Program-made: the position numbers and the translations under genes | Shown: piece after piece, positions 45,478 to 54,629 of the stretch | How the letters are laid out: each line of letters opens with the position of its first letter | Numbering within the stretch: the stretch's first letter is position 1 | DNA from: Dyadobacter psychrotolerans | GTDB taxonomy: Bacteria; Bacteroidota; Bacteroidia; Cytophagales; Spirosomataceae | Direction: 5' to 3' | NCBI RefSeq assembly: GCF_004349265.1 | Contig: NZ_SMFL01000006.1 | Location: 1 to 64,000, forward strand | DNA length: 64,000 nucleotides | The notes under the pieces: model-generated | The model's input: only the letters and a program-made list of their open reading frames with translations | Database searches by the model: none | What the model was told of the DNA's origin: nothing

Positions 45478-46728
45478 CTAATAATTATTCTCCCTAATGA
45501 TCAGAAAATTGGCTGCCAACTGAAACGCTATAAATTCAAACACAAATACCGTTGTCGACGAATTAAAGACTTCACCGGTGGCAAACGTCGCCCAGATAGC
45601 CGCTATTCCGGTTAAAGCCATAAATGCCGCATAGATAACCAATGAATATTTGTACTTCGAAGGCGCGAACATGGTACTGAACGGAACCATCATGGCAAAA
45701 CCAAAAACAGCAATTGGCAGAAATAAGTCTCCGGCAACAAAGTAAGCCAATAAACCGGCCAGGAAAATCACAAAACTGATTCCGACAAAATTGGAACTCA
45801 TGATTTCCTTTTGGCTCAGAAGATGTTTGCCATATTTGCTTAATCTCAAAAACAGGTTGCTGACCGGCGTAATAATCCAGGTAGAAAAGGCAACAAGTGC
45901 GAGCAAAATGATCAGCGGATTCAGGAAAGGCTGCAAAACTTCATTGTTCGCAGCAATAGACCTGAGAATTTTCGAACCGGCATAAAAGCCGATAATGACG
46001 CCCCACTGATATTTGGAAGTAAGATTGCCAATCCAGAACGCATACTTTAAAAAAAGCCTGTAAAAAATATTATTTGCTTTCAAGGCTTCAACCATTCCGC
46101 TTTGGGCATAGGAAGAATTGGGATCATTTTTCAGGGATTCCCGGAAATGTTCCAGTGCCTTTTTCTGGTTACCTTTTTCAAGCAGATTCCAGCCGTAGTT
46201 TGCATGGGTATAGGCATTATTCGGATCTTCCCGTAGAGCACCTTCAATGGTCTGAAATGATTCTTCATGTTTGTTCAGTTTAAGCAGTGCAGTACTTCTG
46301 GTGTTTAAACCAAGAATATTTTCCGGATCCAGTTCCAGTGCACGGTTAGACATGTCCAATGCTTCCTCAAATTGCTTCCGGGTTAATTTTACCGAAGCCC
46401 ACAAAGCATAGAAATCCGCATCGGAAGGATCAAGTTCCAATGCCTGTTTTATATATTTTTCAGCATCATCATATTTATCACGATAAATCGAAATCCGAGC
46501 TTTGATATAAAACAAGTAGGCACTTTCCGGACTAATACCAATCGCCGTATCGATCAATGTAACTGCCTTATCAATTTGCCCCAATTGAAAATTTACCTCG
46601 GTTAATAAAACCAATGTCCGCACATCGTTGGGATCCGTGCTTAGTACATCTTTTAAAATGCGTTCTGCGTCAGCATATCTTTGCTGCTGAATTAATATCT
46701 CTGCTCTCTGAAGAAGGGGTTCAGTCAT
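45478..46728 (-). CDS. TPR-repeat protein with C-terminal membrane domain
   Basis: The 416-residue protein has about six tetratricopeptide repeats (residues 1-210; clear units ending in ALELDPSDAD, ALELDPENIL, ALREDPNNAY, SLKNDPNSSY) followed by a hydrophobic half (about 225-412) with roughly six membrane segments. I do not know a named family. Its ATG overlaps the stop of the TPR-AAA gene upstream by one base (TAATG), so the two are translationally coupled. The TPR face should lie in the cytoplasm, where it could meet the AAA protein, whose N-terminus also has TPR repeats. A membrane-tethered remodelling unit is an inference. Confidence 0.75.
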   Translation of the reverse strand: MTEPLLQRAEILIQQQRYADAERILKDVLSTDPNDVRTLVLLTEVNFQLGQIDKAVTLIDTAIGISPESAYLFYIKARISIYRDKYDDAEKYIKQALELDPSDADFYALWASVKLTRKQFEEALDMSNRALELDPENILGLNTRSTALLKLNKHEESFQTIEGALREDPNNAYTHANYGWNLLEKGNQKKALEHFRESLKNDPNSSYAQSGMVEALKANNIFYRLFLKYAFWIGNLTSKYQWGVIIGFYAGSKILRSIAANNEVLQPFLNPLIILLALVAFSTWIITPVSNLFLRLSKYGKHLLSQKEIMSSNFVGISFVIFLAGLLAYFVAGDLFLPIAVFGFAMMVPFSTMFAPSKYKYSLVIYAAFMALTGIAAIWATFATGEVFNSSTTVFVFEFIAFQLAANFLIIRENNY

Positions 46729-48056
46729 TATTTTTTTATTTTTAAATGCAGAAGAATATCATCATACAACCCAGAATCATTGGCGAAAAGGGCGAAGTTT
46801 TTGGCAGTAGTAAACCATTCCAGCGTGCTGGACTTATGCTTTCTGCTTGCATTCATCAGATCCACCGTTTTAATCGGTTTTGGAATACCGTCCGTAAACG
46901 ATGATTCTATTTTTTCTTCAATAGCAATATCAATTAAAGCTTCAATATCCGCACCTGAATAATGTTCCAGTTTTTTAGCAAGACCTTTTAAATCAATACC
47001 ATCAACTGGTTTATTCCGCAATTTCAATTGAAGAATAGATTCTCTTGCCGCTTCATCTGGCGGCGGAACAAAGATAATCCGGTCAAACCGGCCTGGGCGT
47101 CTGAAAGCCGGATCTAAATGCCAGGGCGTGTTCGTCGCACCCAGGATCAGAATCCCTTCATTGTTGTTATCAATCCCGTCGAGTTCCTGCAAAAACTGGT
47201 TGATCAGATGTCTGCCGCTCGACTGTTTCATGTCACTTCGGCTTGCTCCGAGCGCATCGATTTCATCAAAAAACAGTACACAAGGTGTATTTTGGCGGGC
47301 AACTTCAAAAATATCATGCAGATTTTTCTCGCTGCTGCCAATCCACATATCCAGAATATCACTCAGCCCGACATTGATAAATTTTGCATTTACCTGTCCG
47401 GCAGTAGCCTTTGCAATGTATGTTTTTCCGCATCCGGGAGGGCCATAAAGCAAAATCCCGCCACCGGTTTTCTTTCCGTACGCTTTATAAAGATCAGGAT
47501 GCAAAAGCGGTTTAATGATTTTCAGGTCAATTTCCTTTTTAACATTTTCCATCCCGCCCACATCACTAAAATTAATGGAAGGTCTCTGAATAAAGCTGCT
47601 TTCGAAATTGTCATCATATTCTTCATCGTCGTATTCATCCTCATCATCTGACGCTGTTCCGGAAAGCCGTAACTCCCTGTCCAGTTCTTCATCCAGATAC
47701 CCGGGATTTAGTTTTAATGCTCTTTTATAAATTTCCATAGCACTGGAAATCGTATTTTCCCGAAGCAAAGCTCTGGAATACAAAAGAAGCATATCGAAGT
47801 TTCGGGGTTCATCTTCTATAAGATGTTCCAAAATCACATTACATTTTGAATATTCATTTCTTAAAAAGAAAACTCTGGCGAGTCCAAATTTTGCGTTACT
47901 GTCTGATGAAAGTTTTAATAGTCCTGAAAACTCTTCTTCCGCTTCTTCAAGCCGGTTGGCCCTTAATAAAATTTCCGCAAGATGCTGTTTCAGAGGAATA
48001 TTGTCGGGAGAAAACCTAAGCGCCTCCTTTAAACTATTGATTGAATTATCGTCCAT
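46728..48056 (-). CDS. TPR-AAA+ ATPase (Cdc48/FtsH-type AAA)
   Basis: The 442-residue protein has about three tetratricopeptide-like repeats (1-125), a strongly acidic linker (137-150, DDEDEYDDEEYDD), and a single classical AAA domain: FSDVGGMENVKKEID at 163-177, Walker A GPPGCGKT at 205-212, Walker B VLFFDE at 260-265, and the second region of homology TNTPWHLDPAFRRPGRFDR at 308-326 with the arginine fingers. An AAA lid follows to about 410. No protease domain or membrane segment is present. It is coupled to the TPR membrane gene downstream. Likely a substrate-remodelling ATPase recruited by its TPR region; target unknown. Confidence 0.85.
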   Translation of the reverse strand: MDDNSINSLKEALRFSPDNIPLKQHLAEILLRANRLEEAEEEFSGLLKLSSDSNAKFGLARVFFLRNEYSKCNVILEHLIEDEPRNFDMLLLYSRALLRENTISSAMEIYKRALKLNPGYLDEELDRELRLSGTASDDEDEYDDEEYDDNFESSFIQRPSINFSDVGGMENVKKEIDLKIIKPLLHPDLYKAYGKKTGGGILLYGPPGCGKTYIAKATAGQVNAKFINVGLSDILDMWIGSSEKNLHDIFEVARQNTPCVLFFDEIDALGASRSDMKQSSGRHLINQFLQELDGIDNNNEGILILGATNTPWHLDPAFRRPGRFDRIIFVPPPDEAARESILQLKLRNKPVDGIDLKGLAKKLEHYSGADIEALIDIAIEEKIESSFTDGIPKPIKTVDLMNASRKHKSSTLEWFTTAKNFALFANDSGLYDDILLHLKIKK

Positions 48057-48137
48057 ATCTTATTTTCTGATGGGTACTGCCCTTGAATTCCTGACTAACC
48101 ATTAATAATACGGGAAATATCATTTAACCGTGCCATT

Positions 48138-50828
48138 TTGGTAAAAGTAATTTTCAGGAAAGCCCTCGCGGGAAGATTACCTGGGTTGATCACAGTGCAA
48201 AACAGCGGCGAGCCAGGCGCGGATGCGGCGAATATCTGGATTCGCGGATTTGGAACATTTAATTCAGGTGCACAGGGCCCGCTGATATTAGTGGATGGAA
48301 TTGAACGCTCTTTCAACGGAATTGATGCCAATGAAGTTGATAACATTACGATCCTGAAAGATGCATCTTCCACCGCGGTTTTTGGTGTGCGAGGTGCCAA
48401 TGGTGTTGTTTTGGTAACAACAAAAAGAGGTTCTAATGAAAAACCAAGAGTTTCTTTTTCATTGCAAAAAGGCTTTCAATCTTCGACACGTGTTCCTGAA
48501 TACCTGGATTCGTACAATGCACTTCATCTGTATCGGGAAGGACTTATCAATGATGGACTGAATGCCAACCTGTACACAGACGAATACATTGAGAAATTCA
48601 GGGACCGTTCTAACCCGACCTATCAATATTTGTATCCAAACACCGACTGGATGAAGGAGTTGCTGAAACCTTATTCTACTATGACACAAACAAACCTGAA
48701 TGTGTCAGGAGGATCAAAATCAGCCAGATATTTTGTTTCACTTTCCTACATGAAACAAAAGGGACTTTACAATTTTGAAGATAAAATTAAAGATTATGAT
48801 ATACAGGCAGTAACCAATAAATACAATTTCAGGTCAAATGTCGATCTGGATATTACGAAGGATCTGTCGATGGAGCTCAACCTGGGGGCGATCATCCGTG
48901 ACCGTAATTATCCCGGAACAAGCGCCGACGGAATCTTTGCATCTGCAAAGTCCATCCCTGCCTGGTGGTATCCGCTTGACAACCCGGATGGCTCAATTTC
49001 AGGTATGGCACCGCGCACAGCAAGTCCATACGGTTTGCTCACGCAGTCAGGATATCAGCGGTTGTTCGAAAACACGGTTCAGGCCACCACCGGTTTTAAA
49101 CTAAAAATGCCTTGGATTACACCAGGCCTTAGTGCACGGGCGAGGCTATCTTTTGATGTGGTAAACACCCGGAACGTAAGCCGGATCAAATCTTACAGCA
49201 CTTATCAATATGTTACGGACGAAAATCAGCCGGACTTAAGTAAAGGGCAATACCTCCTGGTTGGTAACGCCGGTAACAATACACTTAGCTACGATGTGTC
49301 AGGGAACGGCACGCGGAGAACTGTGGTGGAAGCTTACCTGAATTACGACCGCGATTTCGGAAAACATGGTGTGAATTTAATGGGTCTTTACAATCAGCAA
49401 AGTTATTTTCTGGATGTATCCGGTGGACAGGCAAATGCAGTAAGAGGGCTTCCGTTTAAGTATCAGGGATATGTAGGCCGCGCTGCTTATGCGTACGACG
49501 ATAGGTATCTGGCGGAATTTAACTTTGGTTTTAACGGATCTGAAAACTTCCCTTCCGGTAAACGTTTCGGATTCTTTCCTGCTGTCTCCGTCGGCTGGAT
49601 TATTTCCAATGAAAATTTTATGAGACGCAGCGACGCATTTTCATTCGTAAATCTTTTGAAAGTTCGCGCATCTGTCGGAGATGTAGGTAACGACCGGTAT
49701 GGTAATTTGGGCGATAGCCGCTTCCTTTATTTAAGTACGTGGTCGCTGACCGGTGCAGGTTATCGGTTTGGACAGAACTACAACGGAGATTCATATAGTG
49801 GCGCCATTGAATCCGCGACAGGAAATCCAAACGTAACCTGGGAAAGAGCACGAAAAATCAACGTAGGTCTGGAATTGGGTCTATGGCAAAATGCAGTATC
49901 ATTCACCGCAGATGTATTTTCTGAACATCGGGTAAATATTTTAACTACACCGCAAACACTTCCTGCGATGGTTGGGATCGTTTCCTCTCCTCTGGTGAAT
50001 GCAGGAGTTGTAGATAATAAAGGTTTTGAGTTGGTTTTGGAACACAAGAAAAACTTTGGCGAACAGGGTTATTATGTTCGTGCCAATTATTCCTTTGCCC
50101 GAAACAAAATCATCAACATTGCAGAACCGGCCTACACAGGAAGAGAATGGCAGGCAAGAACCGGCCGCAGAGTTGGTGAACTTTACGGTTTGACCGCCAT
50201 TGGATTATTTAACAGTCAGGAAGAAATAAATGCCAGTCCGGTTCAAACGGCTTATGGTATTACAAAACCCGGAGATATTAAATACAAAGATATCAATGGT
50301 GACGGAGCAATCACCAATCTGGATCAGGGGTATCTTGATAAAGTAAACACACCGGAAGCCATGTTTGGGGTTTCGCTTGGTTATCATTATAAAGGCTTCG
50401 ATCTCAGTGTATTGTTTCAGGGAGCGCTGGGCGGCAGTGTATGGCTCACGGGTATTTCTGTATGGCCGTTCAGCCGTTATGCAGGTGTCCTTTCTGCTGT
50501 GCAGGATAACTACTGGACACCCGAAAACCCCGACCAGAACGCCATGTTCCCAAGGATGACTTCCAACGACAATCCGAACAATTATCAGAACTCGACTTTT
50601 TGGGTATACTCTAACAATTATCTCAGACTAAAAAATGCAGAAATCGGCTATACTTTCCCTAAAAAGCTGATCAAAAAAATTGGCTTTGATAACGCGCGAA
50701 TTTATGTAAATGGCGTAAACCTGCTGACCTGGGACAAAATCAAAATCTTTGACCCTGAAATTCCAAACGGAACCGGTAATTATCCTCAGCAAAAAGTTCT
50801 TAACGCAGGTCTAACCTTTTCTTTCTAA
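48138..50828 (+). pseudogene. SusC/RagA-family transporter, 5'-truncated
   Basis: The 896-codon frame matches SusC from the plug domain on: ALAGRLPGLITVQNSGEPGADAANIWIRGFGTF, PLILVDGIERS, ILKDASSTAVFGVRGANGVVLVTTKRG, then a full barrel ending AGLTFSF. The signal peptide, carboxypeptidase-like domain and TonB-box region, about 130-190 residues, are missing, and the only start is a TTG. Family similarity begins abruptly at about 48162; the preceding bases are unrelated and run into the divergent TPR-AAA gene. Without a signal peptide the protein could not reach the outer membrane. A deletion is the simplest cause; no insertion sequence is at the junction. Confidence 0.85.
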
Positions 50829-50832
50829 AGAC

Positions 50833-52677
50833 ATGAAAAAAAATACAATCATATTTCTCATCACTGCGTTAATTACCTTCTCCTGCCAGGATTTCCTTAA
50901 CGTAGTACCTAATGAACTCATATCCGAAGAGGATGTGTACGACAATATCAAAAATGCGGATGCGGCTCTTGCCAATCTTTACAACGCCCTGCCCAATGAC
51001 GGTTTTCCGGAACCTGAGCTTGGTGCAGGAACAGATGAGTGTAAACATCACTGGGAAAATCCGCCCATACTTAAATATAATCTGGGAGCCTGGGGACCAA
51101 CTGACAATCCCTATGATAACTGGACGGCTCGTTACCGCAACATACGTGCTGCTAATATTTTCCTGAAAAATATAGAAAAAACGACTATTCCGGGTGACCT
51201 GGCATCTTACTATACGCCACGTATTCCAAGGTATGTTGCAGAAGCCCGCTTTCTTCGTGCCATGTTTTACTTCGAGCTGTTCAAACGTTAAGGCGCAGTT
51301 CCTCTTACACATGACGTGATGAACCCTGCTGATATTGCCGGTAACCAGGTATCCCGGAATTCTGTTGACGAAGTTGTTGCATTCATAAGTTCTGAGTGTG
51401 ATGCCGCGGCAGCAGGTCTTCCGCTTTCTTACTCAGAAACGCCCGAGGAGCTGGGACGTATCACCAAAGGCGCTGCACTTGCCCTTAAAGCAAGAACGCT
51501 TCTTTATGCCGCGAGCCCGCTCTTCAACGGTAATCCGCTTTATGCCAATGTTAAAAACAGCGATGGCAAAGCGTTGTTTAATACAACTTATGATAAGGAA
51601 AAATGGAAAAAAGCGGCTGATGCAGCAAAAGCGGTGATTGATTTGGGGGTATATAAACTGTACTCTCCCAGCCCGGAAAACCCTGTCAATAATTATGCAC
51701 AGCTGTTTTATACAAGAGAGTATAATGAGACAATCCTGCCTTACACCTTTGGAGATAATAATACTTTTGAATCCAATTATCTTCCTAACGGACAGCCATA
51801 TAAAGGAAATGGCAAGATGAGCGTGACCCAGGAAATGGTAGATGCTTATGAAACTGCAACGGGTTATCCGATTACGGACCCTGCTTCGGGATACACGACA
51901 GCAGGATCTTGGAACGGCCAAATGTGGGATGGATTGAAACAGGCCAATGTTACTAACATTTCCAATATGTATAAAAACCGTGATCCAAGATTTTATGCTT
52001 CCATCTTTTTCCAGTATTCTGTTTGGCGGACGGCTGTTATTACCCGTCCGGTAAAACTGGCCTGGTTTGGTGCAAACGGCGGAAATCTTTCAGACGGATG
52101 GCCTAAAAACGGCACTAACTGCGAAAGTGGTTATAACTGGCGCAAATGGTGTTCACCTAATGTCGACCGTAATGCCAACACGGGAAATGCTGCACGCAAT
52201 TACCCAATCATTCGCCTGGCTGAAATGTACCTTAACTACGCCGAAGCTATGAACGAATACCTTGCCGCTCCTGATGCAAGTGTTTACGCAGCAATAAATA
52301 CGGTAAGAAAACGGGTTTCCATGCCAGATTTGCCTATCATAACCACCGACGCAGGTAAAGACGGAATGCGAAAAAGAATCCAGAATGAAAGGCGTGTCGA
52401 ATTTGCTTTTGAAAACCACCGTTTCTGGGATGTACGCAGGTGGCTTATTGCAAAAACGGTTGATAACGGACCGGTACATGGCTTAAATGCCCGTCCAACC
52501 CAGGCCGAACTGGAATCGACCGGCTTGCCAACAACCAGTGAAGCAGCAGGCGTTGCTGTTTTTTACAAAGTTGTGATATTACAAAACAGGGTATTCAAAG
52601 ACAATCACTACCTGATGCCGATCCCTCAATCTGAAATAGACCGTGATCCGAATCTGGTTCAGAACTACGGCTGGTAA
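50833..52677 (+). pseudogene. SusD/RagB-family lipoprotein interrupted by an in-frame TAA
   Basis: The gene starts 5 bases after the truncated SusC stop and encodes a lipoprotein signal (MKKNTIIFLITALITFSC) and the classical SusD N-terminus (LNVVPNELISEEDVYDNIKNADAALANLY). At 51289-51291 a TAA replaces what is normally tyrosine in the conserved FELFKRYGAVPL context; the same frame then continues undisturbed to 52677 with GAVPLTHDVMNP...LNYAEAMNEY...RVEFAFENHRFWDVRRW..HYLMPIPQSEIDRDPNLVQNYGW. One TAC/TAT to TAA change explains it. Total length without the stop would be 614 residues. Together with the truncated SusC this pair is almost certainly dead. Confidence 0.88.
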
Positions 52678-52833
52678 TTTCTAACGTGTAGTTAAAAAAT
52701 AAATAACTTGAGGGTGTCTCATAAAGGCATCCTCTTCTTGCTTGAGCTTATGATGTTTTAATTTAATTGTCCTCCTACTTCTTTTCAAATTCGATTGAAT
52801 TTCTTATCTTCAGGTATTGAAAAACACTTGAAG

Positions 52834-54369
52834 ATGAGCAGAAAACAACCTACTTTCAAGCCATATAATCAACAGCAGATCATGCTGTTGCCTACAAGTC
52901 TAGAGGATTTGATTCCTAAAACGCATCCAGTCAGAATTGTTAATGACGTAATTAACAAGATTAATCTTGACCCGCTTAACGCAGCTTACAAAACCAGGGG
53001 ATCTTCCAGTTATCATCCACAAATGCTTCTAAAAGTGCTGGTTTACGGCTATGTGAGCAATGTTTATTCCAGTCGAAAATTGGAAGCGGCTTGCAAGGAA
53101 AGTATCTACTTTATGTGGCTGAGTTCGATGAGTTATCCTGATCATAATACGATTAACCGTTTTAGAGGCGTCCGCCTAAAAGAAGCTTTGCGTAATGTTT
53201 TTGAGCAGGTGGTCCTGCTTTTGGCCGAAGAAGGATTGCTAAGTATAGAGGAGATTTTTGTTGACGGTACTAAAATTGAGGCGAATGCCAACAAGTATAC
53301 TTTTGTCTGGAAAAAAGCCATTCAGGCTAATAAAGAGAAAATGAAAAAGCAGCTTGGCCAGATCTGGGAGTATGCCCAAAGTGTGGCCAGCAAAGAAGAT
53401 GAGCTTCCTGATCCGCCGGATTTTACTGAAATAGATACAAAGAAAGTCCAAAGTACCGTTGATAAGCTCAACGAAGTACTCAGTAAAAAAGATGGTATCG
53501 ACAAAAAAGTCAAGTCGAAACTTCGTCGTGTAACCAAAGAGTATCCGGCCAATATTGCTAAATATGAAAGGCAGGAGGCTATTTTAGGTCAACGAAATAG
53601 TTACAGTAAGACCGATACCGATGCTACTTTTATGCGATTAAAGGAAGACCATATGAAAAATGGGCAGCTCAAACCAGCTTATAATGTGCAAATATCGACT
53701 TCAAACCAGTTTATCGTTAACTATACGCTACACCCCAATCCAACAGATACAACCACATTAAATGATCATCTTGCCCAGCACGAAAACAGTTTTAAAAGTT
53801 TTCCAAAGGTAGTCACTGCGGACGCCGGTTATGGTTCACAAGAAAATTACACCTTACTAGAAGATAAAGAAATAGCCGCATATGTTAAGTATGGCTTGTT
53901 CGACAAACAGCAAAACAAAACCTATAACGCTAAGCGCCCTTTTAGTGCCGACAAACTTTTTTATAACCCACAAAATGATTGTTATATCTGTCCCATGGGC
54001 CAGCAAATGGAATACATCGGTAACAGTAAAAGGAAAACCAGCACTGGTTTTGAGCAGACATCCAAGATGTACCAGGCTAAGAATTGCTACGGATGCCCGT
54101 TAAACGGTGGTTGCCATAAGTCCAGCGGCAACAGGATCATTGAGATCAATGTCGAACTGGAACGTCAGAAAAAGAAGGCATATGAACTACTCAACAGCCC
54201 GGAAGGGATTGAGCGGCGAAAGAAAAGGTGTTTCGATGTAGAACCTGTGTTTGGAAATATAAAAAACAACCACCAGTTCCGTCGCTTCATGCTTAGAGGT
54301 AAAGAAAAAGTGGAGATTGAATGGGGATTACTGGCAATAGCACAAAATATCAGAAAAAAGGCAGCCTAA
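52834..54369 (+). CDS. IS1182-family transposase
   Basis: The 511-residue DDE transposase starts MSRKQPTFKPYNQQQIMLLP. The N-terminal DUF772 domain (SYHPQMLLKVLVYGYVSNVYSSRKLEAAC, DHNTINRFRG) is followed by the catalytic core with first acid in IFVDGTKIEANANKYTFVWKK, second in VTADAGYGSQENY and the glutamate in EPVFGNIKNN near the end, and a zinc-finger-like cysteine set (CYICPMGQ, NCYGCPLNGGC). The frame is open throughout, so the copy may be active. The ATG at 52834 is preferred over the upstream TTG at 52795. Confidence 0.93.
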   Translation: MSRKQPTFKPYNQQQIMLLPTSLEDLIPKTHPVRIVNDVINKINLDPLNAAYKTRGSSSYHPQMLLKVLVYGYVSNVYSSRKLEAACKESIYFMWLSSMSYPDHNTINRFRGVRLKEALRNVFEQVVLLLAEEGLLSIEEIFVDGTKIEANANKYTFVWKKAIQANKEKMKKQLGQIWEYAQSVASKEDELPDPPDFTEIDTKKVQSTVDKLNEVLSKKDGIDKKVKSKLRRVTKEYPANIAKYERQEAILGQRNSYSKTDTDATFMRLKEDHMKNGQLKPAYNVQISTSNQFIVNYTLHPNPTDTTTLNDHLAQHENSFKSFPKVVTADAGYGSQENYTLLEDKEIAAYVKYGLFDKQQNKTYNAKRPFSADKLFYNPQNDCYICPMGQQMEYIGNSKRKTSTGFEQTSKMYQAKNCYGCPLNGGCHKSSGNRIIEINVELERQKKKAYELLNSPEGIERRKKRCFDVEPVFGNIKNNHQFRRFMLRGKEKVEIEWGLLAIAQNIRKKAA

Positions 54370-54470
54370 GAAGGGCTGTTTTCACTTCTAATTATCTTAC
54401 AAAACTACCAGAATTGAATACAGAGATTTTTCCAATCATCAAATGAAAAATATACATCTATAACAAAAAA

Positions 54471-54497
54471 GGTGTCTCATTTTAAATTTGAGACACC
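54471..54497. terminator. Hairpin at the right end of the IS1182 element
   Basis: GGTGTCTCA (54471-54479) and TGAGACACC (54489-54497) form a 9-base stem; the right arm is part of the right inverted repeat. It repeats the terminal sequence inverted inside the element and probably stops transcription across the end. A T-rich loop and flanking A run are present. Confidence 0.65.
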
Positions 54498-54629
54498 CTC
54501 ACGTTGCGTTTATATGTCCGGTTTTTGAACAAATGTTTTCTCTTATCTTTCCTTTCTACATTAACTAGTAGATTTCTGCCAAAAACAACTTGATAAATTA
54601 TGCTTATCGCAATCAGAAATCACCAGCAA

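Larger units (their letters stand above)
52705..54505 (+). mobile_element. IS1182-family insertion sequence, apparently intact
   Basis: The 1.8 kb element has a single transposase gene flanked by inverted repeats: left AACTTGAGGGTGTCTCA (52705-52721) and right TGAGACACCCTCACGTT (54489-54505), 16 of 17 bases matching (a core of 13 perfect). It sits just after the end of the broken susD. No clear target duplication is visible beside the repeats, so the exact ends are uncertain by a few bases. It does not itself interrupt susD. Confidence 0.88.

Noticed and set aside
47118..47651. Open frame of 177 codons on the plus strand inside the AAA gene
   Set aside because: It is antisense to the AAA domain with all its motifs, has no family-like features, and its composition is that of a shadow frame.
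51433..51921. Minus-strand open frame opposite susD
   Set aside because: The plus-strand susD frame is conserved over the whole stretch; the antisense product is not protein-like.
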